Origin: JAWLHU01 sp049324875 | GTDB lineage: Bacteria > Bacillota > Sulfobacillia > Symbiobacteriales > Symbiobacteriaceae | Direction of reading: 5' to 3' | Assembly (NCBI GenBank): GCA_049324875.1 | Contig: JBMONC010000052.1 | Span: forward strand, 20,526-84,525 | DNA: 64,000 nucleotides | Shown here: positions 49,272-56,994 of the stretch, piece by piece | Layout of the letters: each line of letters opens with the position of its first letter | Numbering within the stretch: position 1 is the stretch's first letter | Translations under genes and position numbers: made by a program | The notes under the pieces: generated by a model | The model's database searches: none | What the model was told of the DNA's origin: nothing | What the model saw: the letters and a program-made list of their open reading frames with translations, nothing else

Positions 49272-50008
49272 GAGCGCTTGACCTCCTTCTCCGCTGCACG
49301 CAGGGTTTCACGCCGGTCGATCACCCAGCCGACGGCGCCGGCCAGCAGGGCCGCCGCTGCCATGGGGGCCGTGCCGGCAGGCTGGACGGCTGCCCGGAGC
49401 AGGTTGAACCCGGCTGCCGCGGTGGGAGCGGCAGGCAGGCCGTAGACCTCCGGCCTCTCCCGCAGCACCCAGATCAGGCCGGTGCCGCCCACCCCTTCCG
49501 GTGAGTAGACCTGGGCGTCCGGGTACCGGCCCTTCAGCGCCCGCACCCGACGCTCCGCCCGGGCCAGCATCTCCTGGCGGGGTCCAAAGGAGAGCGCGCC
49601 GGTGATGCAGGTGCCGACACAGGCCGGCTCCTTCCCCTTCTTGGTAAACTCCGGACACCCCGTGCAGCGGAGCATCTTCCCGTTGTGGAGCACCGGGTGC
49701 CCGAAGGGGCAGGCCTCGGCACAGCGGCCGCAGCTGCTGCACTGTTCGGGGTCATGGTGGGTCAGCTTGGTGCGGGCCTTGTAGGTGGCGTAGGTCGGAC
49801 AGGCGTCGACGCAGGGTGCATCCTGGCAGTGGAAGCAGGTGAGGCGGGCGACGTGGTAGGCCACCCGTGGGTAGGTGCCGGACTCGGCGAAGCGGTACCG
49901 GATGAACGCCTCCGCCGGCGCCAGCTGGTTCTGCATCTGACAGGCCACCCGGCACGCCTGGCACTCGATGCAGAGTGACATGTCCTGCAGGATTGCGTAT
50001 GTGGTCAT
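49268..50008 (-). CDS. Four-cluster [4Fe-4S] electron transfer subunit with C-terminal membrane anchor
   Basis: The 246-residue subunit is of the DmsB/PsrB/FdnH type. Cys groups: CIECQACRVACQMQ, CFHCQDAPCVDACP, CSSCGRCAEACPFG and CTGCPEFTKKGKEPACVGTC. The chain ends with a hydrophobic helix (GTAPMAAAALLAGAVGWVI) that can anchor it. The usual NrfD-type membrane subunit gene is absent, so this anchor may replace it or the partner is elsewhere. First gene of the torD unit; a LysR gene is divergent. Confidence 0.92.
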   Translation of the reverse strand: MTTYAILQDMSLCIECQACRVACQMQNQLAPAEAFIRYRFAESGTYPRVAYHVARLTCFHCQDAPCVDACPTYATYKARTKLTHHDPEQCSSCGRCAEACPFGHPVLHNGKMLRCTGCPEFTKKGKEPACVGTCITGALSFGPRQEMLARAERRVRALKGRYPDAQVYSPEGVGGTGLIWVLRERPEVYGLPAAPTAAAGFNLLRAAVQPAGTAPMAAAALLAGAVGWVIDRRETLRAAEKEVKRS

Positions 50009-50154
50009 CGAATTCCCTCCCTCACAGAAGATATCTGAATCCCACTTTGTTCTTCTGTGAACAAGCGGAGAGCTCCTGTAAAAACCAGGTAATAGATGCT
50101 AATAGACCATTACGCTCCGTTATGGCTCCTCTTATCCATGGCAGGGGTGTGGTC

Positions 50155-51075
50155 ATGAACAGGTTCTTGCTGGAGATGTTTACCGTGGTGGTCGAGACCC
50201 GGCGGGTAACCACGGCGGCGAAGCTGCTCAACCTGACGCAGCCGGCGGTCAGCCAGCAGATCAAGCACATGGAGGCCTACTTCGGCGTCCCCCTGCTGGA
50301 GCGGGGGGCACACGGGGTGGTGCCCACCCCTGCCGGTGAGGTGCTCTACCGGCACGCCAAGCAGATCCTCGCCCAGTTCGACTGCCTGGAGCGGGAGATC
50401 GACGACCTGGCCCGGGAGGACGAGCGGGAGGTGGTGGTCGGCGCCAGCCCCACCGTGGGCAACTTCGCCCTGCCCTGCTCGGTCTGGACCTTCCAGGAGC
50501 GCTTCCCCAAGGCGCGGCTGCAGGTGGAGGTCGGGGGCTGTGAGGAGATGGTCGAGCGGGTGCTGCGGCGGGCGGTTCACCTGGCGATCATCGAGGGACC
50601 GGTTCCCGAGCAGGTGAGGGCCCTGCCGGGGCTGAAGGTTCGCCCCATCGGCGGCGACCATCTCCTCCTGGTCGCCCCCGCCAGGGGAGTCTGGGGCCGG
50701 AGCCGGCTGTCGCTCCAGAGACTCCTTGAGGCCCCCCTGGTACTGCCCGGGCGGGGCATGGGGATGCAGCGCACCTTCGAGCAGGCGCTGGAGGCCCACG
50801 GCATCAGCCTGCGCCAGCTGAACGTCAGGTCGCAGCTGGGCGGGCTGGAGGGGATGAAGGCAGCGGTGGAGAGCCACGACTCGGTCATGCTGATCACCCG
50901 GATGTCGGTGCAGAAGGAGCTGAACCGGGGCTCCCTGCGGGAGATCACCCCGCCGGAGCTGAAGATGCAGATCCCGTTCCATCTGCTCTGCTACGAGGAG
51001 CAGCTCTCCCCGGTGGCGCTCCGGTTCGTCCGGTTCATCGCAGCGCCCCAGGAACTGGAGACCTGCTGGTCATAG
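50155..51075 (+). CDS. LysR family transcriptional regulator (next to the molybdoenzyme operon)
   Basis: The 306-residue protein has an N-terminal winged helix (VVVETRRVTTAAKLLNLTQP-AVSQQIKHME) and an effector domain starting near VVVGASPTVGNFALPCSVWT. It diverges from the molybdoenzyme operon with a 146-bp shared region, so it probably controls that operon and itself. ATG 50155 has RBS AGGGGTG. The effector is unknown. Confidence 0.9.
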   Translation: MNRFLLEMFTVVVETRRVTTAAKLLNLTQPAVSQQIKHMEAYFGVPLLERGAHGVVPTPAGEVLYRHAKQILAQFDCLEREIDDLAREDEREVVVGASPTVGNFALPCSVWTFQERFPKARLQVEVGGCEEMVERVLRRAVHLAIIEGPVPEQVRALPGLKVRPIGGDHLLLVAPARGVWGRSRLSLQRLLEAPLVLPGRGMGMQRTFEQALEAHGISLRQLNVRSQLGGLEGMKAAVESHDSVMLITRMSVQKELNRGSLREITPPELKMQIPFHLLCYEEQLSPVALRFVRFIAAPQELETCWS

Positions 51076-51078
51076 AAA

Positions 51079-51269
51079 CACGGATTACACGGACCATACG
51101 GATGACACGGATACATACAGAAAATGGGGGAATATCCCCCATTTTCATGTGTAGCGCATCTCCAGGGATCCGGTGCGGTGCTTCGCACCAGCACCACCAA
51201 TGGAAGGGTACAAACCCCATCATTGTAAGTTTTAATATATTCATCCGTGTAATCCGTGCAATCCGTGGC
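51079..51269. repeat. Dispersed intergenic hairpin element, copy D
   Basis: The left end is CACGGATTACACGG (51079-51092), followed by further CGGAT units. The right end is ATCCGTGTA-ATCCGTGCA-ATCCGTGGC, ending at 51269. The core hairpin GGTGCGGTGCTTCGCACC plus outer arm is at 51172-51195. A second, perfect 12-bp hairpin (GAAAATGGGGGA and its complement, 51120-51146) sits inside the left half and is not found in the other copies. It contains no ORF. Confidence 0.85.
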
Positions 51270-51304
51270 AAAGAAAACAGCCCCACTGCTCAGCCTGACC
51301 AACT

Positions 51305-51523
51305 TCAGCCCTTGCGGATCGTCACCCGCCAGATGCCGCTGCCGCACTCTTCGACGGTGTAGGCCATCCCGCGCGCCCGACACCAGTCGATGATGTTCCG
51401 GACCGACCGGGCGAAGTCGGTCTCGACCACCAGCACCTCCCCGGGGTCCATGGCGGCCAGCGCTTCCTGGGTTCTCAGCAGCGGGACCGGGCAGACCTCG
51501 CCCAAGACCGAGAGGAGCTTCAC
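51305..51523 (-). CDS. TusA family sulfurtransferase
   Basis: The 72-residue protein has the active Cys in the hallmark GEVCPVPLLRTQEALAAM. TusA proteins carry persulfide sulfur between sulfurtransferases. GTG 51523 overlaps the end of the upstream YeeE gene by 4 bp, so they are coupled. The TusA-YeeE pairing is typical of thiosulfate uptake and use. Confidence 0.92.
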   Translation of the reverse strand: MKLLSVLGEVCPVPLLRTQEALAAMDPGEVLVVETDFARSVRNIIDWCRARGMAYTVEECGSGIWRVTIRKG

Positions 51524-52131
51524 GGGGCGGCCGCCCCCCTTCGCTCCCACCGGAGCGCCAGCCAGAAGAGGGCGCTCAGGAGGGCGGCCTGGAGCAGGAG
51601 CGCCCCCGGCCAGCCCAGCAGGGCAGGCAGGTGGACCGGCGGGAGCGAGCCGGCTGCCCCCTCCCACCAGGCGTAGTGAGAGGCGCCCAGGAGCGAACCC
51701 ACCACCAGCCCCAGGGCGGTCCAGAGGAAGCGGAGATGCCCCTCGCCCAGCCGCAGCAAGGTGGAACAGGCACAGCCCCCGGCCGGGACGATCCCGATGC
51801 CGAAGAGCAGGGCGCCCACCAAGGTTCCCAGGGAGACCGGCTGGAGTTGTCCGGGCGGCAGGGCGCCGCCTGCCTGGTACTGGATCGCCGCAAACCCCAG
51901 GGTGGTGAGGCTGAGCGCCAGCAGCACCGCCCGGGTGATCCCGGTGTCGTGGAAGAGCAGGGCGTCCCGGTAGGCAGCGGCGATGCAGAACCGGGAGCGC
52001 TGCAGAGCCAGTCCGAGGCCGACGCCGACCAGCCAGGGGATGGCGGCTCGGGCCTCGACCCGCTGGAGCGCCCAGGCGATGACCAGCACGCCGGAGGGGG
52101 CCAGCAGGGCGAAGAGTCTGCGGGAGGCCAT
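51520..52131 (-). CDS. YeeE/YedE family sulfur compound transporter, half 1
   Basis: The 203-residue membrane protein has about five to six segments. The conserved Cys motifs are LQRSRFCIAAAYRDALLF and GIGIVPAGGCACSTLLRLGE, which relay thiosulfate sulfur in YeeE. ATG 52131 is preceded by GAAAGGAG. Together with the next upstream gene it makes up one full YeeE-type pore (two half-proteins), in an operon with tusA. Confidence 0.88.
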   Translation of the reverse strand: MASRRLFALLAPSGVLVIAWALQRVEARAAIPWLVGVGLGLALQRSRFCIAAAYRDALLFHDTGITRAVLLALSLTTLGFAAIQYQAGGALPPGQLQPVSLGTLVGALLFGIGIVPAGGCACSTLLRLGEGHLRFLWTALGLVVGSLLGASHYAWWEGAAGSLPPVHLPALLGWPGALLLQAALLSALFWLALRWERRGAAAP

Positions 52132-52145
52132 GGCTACTGCTCCTT

Positions 52146-52652
52146 TCAGAGAAGGCGCCGGAAGAGGCGCAGACCGGCGGCAACGCCGAGGAAGGTGAAG
52201 AGGAGGAAGAGCCAGCCGTGCAGGCTGAGGGAGGGAATGCCGCCCAGCAGCGCCCCGGCGTTGCAGCCCAGGGCCAGGCGGGCCCCGTAGCCCATCAGCA
52301 GTCCGCCTCCGAGGGCCAGGGCCACCGTCCGCCCCCTGGTCACCCGCCGCAGCCGCCACTCACCGGCCCACCAGGCGGCCAGGAAGGCGCCGGCGACGAT
52401 CCCCAGGTTGAGCCAGAGGGTGGGGTCCCACCAGCCGAAGGCGGCCAGCGCCTCGCCCCGGGCCGGGTCCTGAAAGTAGCCCCACTCCCGGGGGGTCAGA
52501 CCCAGGTGGGCGATGGTGCGGCTCCCCGCATAGGTCAGCATGGAGGTGATGCTCCAGGGCCTGCCGGCAGCGGCCAGCAGGAGCACGTTGGCAAGGGCGA
52601 TGGCAACGCCCCCGGCCCAGTATGGCCAGTCACGTCCGCGCAGGTAATCCAC
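52146..52652 (-). CDS. YeeE/YedE family sulfur compound transporter, half 2
   Basis: The 168-residue membrane protein carries the second YeeE signature GYGARLALGCNAGALLGGIP with the conserved Cys, then LSLHGWLFLLFTFLGVAAGL. It starts at GTG 52652 with RBS AAAGGGGGGGAGG. The 14-bp spacing to the next gene and the matching half-length suggest a split transporter. It is first in the yeeE-yeeE-tusA unit. Confidence 0.88.
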   Translation of the reverse strand: MDYLRGRDWPYWAGGVAIALANVLLLAAAGRPWSITSMLTYAGSRTIAHLGLTPREWGYFQDPARGEALAAFGWWDPTLWLNLGIVAGAFLAAWWAGEWRLRRVTRGRTVALALGGGLLMGYGARLALGCNAGALLGGIPSLSLHGWLFLLFTFLGVAAGLRLFRRLL

Positions 52653-52767
52653 CGGCCTCCCCCCCTTTCGGCGGAGAGGATTCGCCGTCCGAATCTTTAC
52701 ACCCTTTCAGGGCGGCCCAATGGGCACGAATGGGCTAGGCGCTTTCCGCGGTCTGGCGCAAAAGGAG

Positions 52768-52796
52768 AACCGGCGGTCCGAAGACCGCCGGCGGGG
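52768..52796 (-). terminator. Terminator after the ferredoxin oxidoreductase operon
   Basis: A 9-bp stem, CCGGCGGTC / GACCGCCGG, with a short loop is followed on the minus strand by TTCTCCTTTTG. Confidence 0.8.
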
Positions 52797-52799
52797 TGC

Positions 52800-53666
52800 T
52801 TACTTGTAACTGTTGATGATCTTCTCCCAGAGGGTGGGGTCGATGTTCCAGTCCTGGTTGACGATCCCCTGCTCCCTGAAGCCGGGGACCATGTCCTCAT
52901 AGCGCTTCGAGGAGGGGTCCTCGTAGATGATGCCGGTGACCAGCTCGTTGCTCTCCATCAGCTTCTTCATGGCGGCGAACCGATCGGTCCGGTCGTAGTT
53001 CGGGTCCTCGTCCAGGTTGGTCAGCTCCGCCTTGTAGAAGTCATAGGTGTTCACCTTGTTGAAGGTGACGCAGGGGGAGTAGGTGTTGACCAGGGCGAAG
53101 CCGGGGAACTGGATCGCCCGCTTGATGATCTCCACCAGCTGCTTCTGGTTGGAGGAGAAGCCGTTGGCGACGAAGCCGCAGCCGGAGGCGATCGCCAGCT
53201 GCATCTGGTTGACCGACTTCTCGATGTTGCCCGCCGGGGTGGACTTGGTCTCGAAGCCGCCGTCCGAGGTGGGGGAGGTCTGGCCCTTGGTCAGGCCGTA
53301 GATCTGGTTGTCCATCACGATATAGGTGATGTCGATGTTGCGGCGCAGGGCGTGCATGTAGTGGCCCATGCCGATGGCGAAGCCGTCGCCGTCGCCGCCG
53401 GCGGCGATGACGGTCAGCTCGCGGTTGGCCAGCTTGAGGCCCTGGGCGGCCGGCAGGGAGCGGCCGTGGACCACGTGCAGGTTGTAGGAGTTGATATAGT
53501 TGCCGATCTTGCCGGAGCAGCCGATGCCGGAGACAACGGCCACCTTCTCCGGCTCGACGCCGAGCTCAACCAGCGCCTTCTGCAGGGCGGCGAGGACACC
53601 GAAGTCGCCGCAGCCGGGGCACCACCAGGACTTCTCCGAAGTCCGGAAATCAGCCATCGTGGCCAT
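52800..53666 (-). CDS. korB: 2-oxoacid:ferredoxin oxidoreductase, beta subunit
   Basis: The 288-residue TPP subunit has the opening SWWCPGCGDFGVLAALQKAL, then VSGIGCSGKIGNYINSYNLH, the diphosphate motif VIAAGGDGDGFAIGMGHYMH and IVMDNQIYGLTKGQTSPTSD. With the alpha subunit it decarboxylates a 2-oxoacid (2-oxoglutarate or a similar acid) and reduces ferredoxin. The gene name is by similarity; substrate is not settled. It follows the alpha gene by 5 bp. Confidence 0.92.
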   Translation of the reverse strand: MATMADFRTSEKSWWCPGCGDFGVLAALQKALVELGVEPEKVAVVSGIGCSGKIGNYINSYNLHVVHGRSLPAAQGLKLANRELTVIAAGGDGDGFAIGMGHYMHALRRNIDITYIVMDNQIYGLTKGQTSPTSDGGFETKSTPAGNIEKSVNQMQLAIASGCGFVANGFSSNQKQLVEIIKRAIQFPGFALVNTYSPCVTFNKVNTYDFYKAELTNLDEDPNYDRTDRFAAMKKLMESNELVTGIIYEDPSSKRYEDMVPGFREQGIVNQDWNIDPTLWEKIINSYK

Positions 53667-53671
53667 ATGGG

Positions 53672-55501
53672 TTACGCCTCCTTCGCGACGAGGGTGATGG
53701 TGGGATCGGAGATGGCACGGACGCCCTGGCCGCCGCCGGTGACGAGGTGGGTCGCCTCGCCGTTCAGCACCGCCTCAGCGCCGTGGACGATGTCGGCCAC
53801 GGTGAAGAGGTTGCCGTCGTAGCGGAGCAGGCTGGCCAGCTGCTCGGGGTTGAAGCCGGCGCCCTTCAGCATGAAGGCGAACTGGCCGGTGGCGTTGGAC
53901 TCCACCACCAGGGCCTTGCCGCTGCCGACGAACTTGCGGACCTCCTCGACGGGGACCGGGTAGATCAGCCGGATCTGCAGCACGCCCACCTTCTTGCCGG
54001 TGGCCTGCTCGATCAGCGGCTGCGCCTCCTTGGCGGCGCCCAGGGTGGTGCCGAAGGCCAGCAGCACCAGGTCGGCGTTCTCGCTGCCGAAGTAGCGGAC
54101 CGCCTCGGTCTTGACCTGCTTGATCCGCTCCATCCGGCGGTTCATCATATAGACCCGGTTGGCCGGGTTCTCGGTCACCTTGCCGAATGGGCCGTGCTCG
54201 GCGCCGGTGGCCAGGAACTGGCCGTTCTTCATGCCGGGCAGGGAGCGGGGGGAGACGCCGTTCTCGTTGGTCTTCTTGCTGTAGCGCTCGAAGACGTCCC
54301 GGCCCAGGGCGGCCATCTCCTCGGGGTTGGCCAGGGGACCGCGGTCGATCTTGGGCAGGGTGGAGAGGTCGGCGGCCTCGGGCTCCACCGTCTGCTGGAA
54401 GAGGGCCAGCGCCAGGTCGGAGGCGACGATCACCGGGCAGTGGTAGTTGTCGGCCAGGTTGAAGGCCTCGGCGGTCAGGGGGATCAGCTCCTCGACCGAG
54501 CCGGGGGCCAGGACGATCCGGGGCGAGTCACCGTGGCCGCCGTAGGCCATGGCCAGCAGGTCGGACTGCTCCTGCTTGGTGGGCATGCCGGTGGAGGGGC
54601 CGCCCCGCTGGGTGTCGATCACCACCACCGGGGTCTCGGTCATGGAGGCGAGGCCGAGCGCCTCCTGCATCAGGGAGAGGCCGGGGCCGGAAGTGGCGGT
54701 CATCGCCCGGGCACCGGCGAAGCCTGCGCCGACGCAGGCGACGATGGAGCCCAGCTCGTCCTCCATCTGGACGGCGACGCCGCCCACCTTCGGGAAGACC
54801 TTGACCAGCGCCTCGGCGATCTCGGAGGCGGGGGTGATCGGGTAGGAGAAGACGGTGCGGCAGCCGGCAGCCAGGGCGCCCAGCGCCGCAGCCTCGTTGC
54901 CGATCATCAGCAGCCGCTCCTTGCCGTCGGGCTGCGCCAGGACCAGCTCCAGCTCGGGCCAGTGCTCGTGGACGTAGTTGAAGCCCTGCTCCATGGCGGT
55001 GTGGATCAGGCTGACAAACTCGTCGCCCTTGTTGCCCCAGCGGCGGACGGCGTACTTCTTGAAGTCCTCCAGCGGCAGGCCCAGGAAGGCGGCCGAGGCG
55101 CCGAGAACGATGTTGTTCTTCATCAGGGTGTTGCCCAGGGCCAGCGCCATCTTGTCGAAGGGGATGGTCAGCAGCTTGGCGTCGATCCCCTCGGGCAAGG
55201 TGGGATTGAAGGACTCATCCGCCAGGACGATCGCCCCGGGGTAGACGTTCCGGGCGCAGATGTCGATCGACTCCTGGTCCAGCACCACCAGCAGGTTGAC
55301 GCCCGCGGCCGGCGCCTGCACCCGCTCGACGGACAGCCGGGTGGTGAAGTCGGTGTGGCCGCCCTTGATGCGGGATGCGAAAGTCTTGTAGGCGTAGACG
55401 TAGTAACCGGCACGGCTGGCAACGGTGTTGAACACCTCGACGGTCGAGTCAAGGCCCTTGCCCTGCTCGCCACCAATCTGCCAGCAAACCTCCTTCAACA
55501 A
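53672..55501 (-). CDS. korA: 2-oxoacid:ferredoxin oxidoreductase, gamma-alpha fused subunit
   Basis: The 609-residue protein has an N-terminal gamma domain (about 1-190: GGEQGKGLDSTVEVFNTVAS, YKTFASRIKGGHTDFTTRLS). The alpha domain follows, with GNEAAALGALAAGCRTVFSY-PITPASEIAE, ATSGPGLSLMQEALGLASMT and DTQRGGPSTGMPTKQEQSDL. Fusion of gamma and alpha is common in Korarch/KorA-type enzymes of Firmicutes. Start TTG 55501 has RBS GGAGGAGGGG. A structured leader lies 70-130 bp upstream. Confidence 0.92.
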   Translation of the reverse strand: MLKEVCWQIGGEQGKGLDSTVEVFNTVASRAGYYVYAYKTFASRIKGGHTDFTTRLSVERVQAPAAGVNLLVVLDQESIDICARNVYPGAIVLADESFNPTLPEGIDAKLLTIPFDKMALALGNTLMKNNIVLGASAAFLGLPLEDFKKYAVRRWGNKGDEFVSLIHTAMEQGFNYVHEHWPELELVLAQPDGKERLLMIGNEAAALGALAAGCRTVFSYPITPASEIAEALVKVFPKVGGVAVQMEDELGSIVACVGAGFAGARAMTATSGPGLSLMQEALGLASMTETPVVVIDTQRGGPSTGMPTKQEQSDLLAMAYGGHGDSPRIVLAPGSVEELIPLTAEAFNLADNYHCPVIVASDLALALFQQTVEPEAADLSTLPKIDRGPLANPEEMAALGRDVFERYSKKTNENGVSPRSLPGMKNGQFLATGAEHGPFGKVTENPANRVYMMNRRMERIKQVKTEAVRYFGSENADLVLLAFGTTLGAAKEAQPLIEQATGKKVGVLQIRLIYPVPVEEVRKFVGSGKALVVESNATGQFAFMLKGAGFNPEQLASLLRYDGNLFTVADIVHGAEAVLNGEATHLVTGGGQGVRAISDPTITLVAKEA

Positions 55502-55569
55502 TGTGGTCCCCTCCTCCAGTGTGGTACAATGAGCAGACGGGTGTTTCTTGGGTGGCCAGGCGCGCTGTT

Positions 55570-55627
55570 TGTCTCAAAGTGCCATGGGTGCAAGAACGTG
55601 CCATACCCACTCTGGCCCTTTGAGACA
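55570..55627 (-). promoter_or_regulatory. Structured leader upstream of the ferredoxin oxidoreductase operon
   Basis: There is a perfect 10-bp inverted repeat, TGTCTCAAAG / CTTTGAGACA, closing a 38-base interior that contains TGGGTATGGCACG and GCACCCATGGCA-type sub-repeats. It lies in the 5' region of korAB and between korA and a divergent LysR gene. It could be an RNA structure or an operator; no known riboswitch class matches by eye. Confidence 0.45.
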
Positions 55628-55759
55628 TGGCGATCCCCATGCAAGACCGCCTTCTATCCACTACCAACTATACGACCTGTTAGGGTATCATGAACATGCA
55701 TAGTTGACATACAGGGTATGAACTTGGTGCATCGAGCACCATAACAGGAGGCAGCGCAC

Positions 55760-56659
55760 GTGATTCTCCAGCATCTGATCACCTTCTGCCGCGTTGTGGA
55801 GACCGGCGGCTTTGCGCGCGCCGGGGCGTTGGTTGGTCTCAGTCAGCCCGCCGTCACGAGACAGGTCGCCTCCCTGGAGGCTGACCTGGGCACCGCCCTG
55901 CTCGACCGGTCCAGCCGGCAGTTCCGGCTGACCCCCGCCGGTGAGCTGGTCTATGAGCGGGCCAAGCGAATTGCCCAGTCGGTCCATGAGCTGAAGGAGG
56001 CGGTGGATGATCTGACCCACCCCGAGCGGGGGCGGATCGTGCTGGGCGCCGTCACCACTGTGGGGCTGGGCCTCCTGCCACCGATTCTTTCCGAGTTCAA
56101 CCGGCTGTATCCTAACACCCGGATCCAGGTGAAGGCGGGGCGCACCCAGGAGACGCTGGCCCGCCTGCTGGAGGGGGAGATCGAGATGGCGGTGCTGCCC
56201 AACCCGGTCTCCCACCCGCGGCTCAAGTGCATCCCGCTGCGGAAGGATCGGGTCCTGTTGGTCTGCGCCCCTGAAAAGCGGGGGAGCCTGCCCGACCCGC
56301 TGCCGCTGAATATGCTGGGGCAGATCGACATGATCTCCTTCCAGGCGCCCTCCCGCTTCCGCACCTTTGTGGACGCCATCTTGGAGCAGCACGGGGTCTA
56401 CCCGAATGTCACCATGGAGTTCGACTCCCACGAGGCGGTCCGGATGATGGTGGAGGCCGGCTTCGGCGTGGCCCTGGTCCCCGAGTCCGCCGTCACCCAG
56501 GACCTGGCGGAGGGGCGGGTGGTGGAGGTGAAGGTGGAGGGGCTTTCGACCATTGCCCGGACCACCTGCCTGGTGATCCGGCGGGAGACCGAGGCCTGGC
56601 ATCCGGCCGCCCACCAACTCTACAAGATGATCCTGGAGCACTTCGGCGTGCACGGGTAA
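55760..56659 (+). CDS. LysR family transcriptional regulator (next to korAB)
   Basis: The 299-residue protein has the winged helix LITFCRVVETGGFARAGALV-GLSQPAVTRQVASLEADLGT and the effector domain from IVLGAVTTVGLGLLPPILSE. The sequence resembles CysB/CbbR-like LysR members (VEAGFGVALVPESAV). It diverges from korAB with a 258-bp shared region and is likely to control it. GTG 55760 has RBS GGAGGCAG. A strong terminator follows. Confidence 0.92.
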   Translation: MILQHLITFCRVVETGGFARAGALVGLSQPAVTRQVASLEADLGTALLDRSSRQFRLTPAGELVYERAKRIAQSVHELKEAVDDLTHPERGRIVLGAVTTVGLGLLPPILSEFNRLYPNTRIQVKAGRTQETLARLLEGEIEMAVLPNPVSHPRLKCIPLRKDRVLLVCAPEKRGSLPDPLPLNMLGQIDMISFQAPSRFRTFVDAILEQHGVYPNVTMEFDSHEAVRMMVEAGFGVALVPESAVTQDLAEGRVVEVKVEGLSTIARTTCLVIRRETEAWHPAAHQLYKMILEHFGVHG

Positions 56660-56673
56660 GACCCGCACCCAAG

Positions 56674-56706
56674 GGGGGACCTCCGCCGGTGTGGGGGGTC
56701 CCCCTT
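56674..56706 (+). terminator. Rho-independent terminator after the LysR gene
   Basis: AAGGGGGGACC pairs with GGGGTCCCCCTT, followed by TTTCGG. Confidence 0.85.
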
Positions 56707-56872
56707 TTCGGTGCTCGTCGGGAAGCGTGGCGGACCGGCAGGAGAACTGCGCTCTATGGCTAAATCTTAAGAGCAGGTACTATACAACCGCTCCTTCCCT
56801 AGTGCTTTTTGTCTAGCCGATCCGAGTTGACTGTAAATCGTTGTGTGCCTGTCCCTTCCATAGGGTTGGCGG

Positions 56873-56916
56873 TATAATAACGGCGGAATGGAGATCTCCA
56901 ACCCGGAGGCGCCTCC
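56873..56916 (+). promoter_or_regulatory. Malic enzyme promoter -10 with two tandem palindromic operators
   Basis: TATAAT at 56873-56878 is a clear -10; a matching -35 is not evident. Downstream lie two perfect 12-bp palindromes, TGGAGATCTCCA at 56889-56900 and GGAGGCGCCTCC at 56905-56916, centred 16 bp apart. They are well placed to block transcription or fold in the leader. The rest of 56707-56994 holds no gene that I can support. Confidence 0.5.
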
Positions 56917-56994
56917 CTCAGCCCGACTGCCACCTCGGTGGCCGGCGGGCGGAGACCCTTCGGTACAGGGCTCCAGCAAAAGGAGGCAGTTTCC

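Noticed and set aside
53747..55693. Open frame of about 650 codons opposite korA
   Set aside because: Antisense shadow of a well-supported KorA gene; no RBS, composition typical of shadows.
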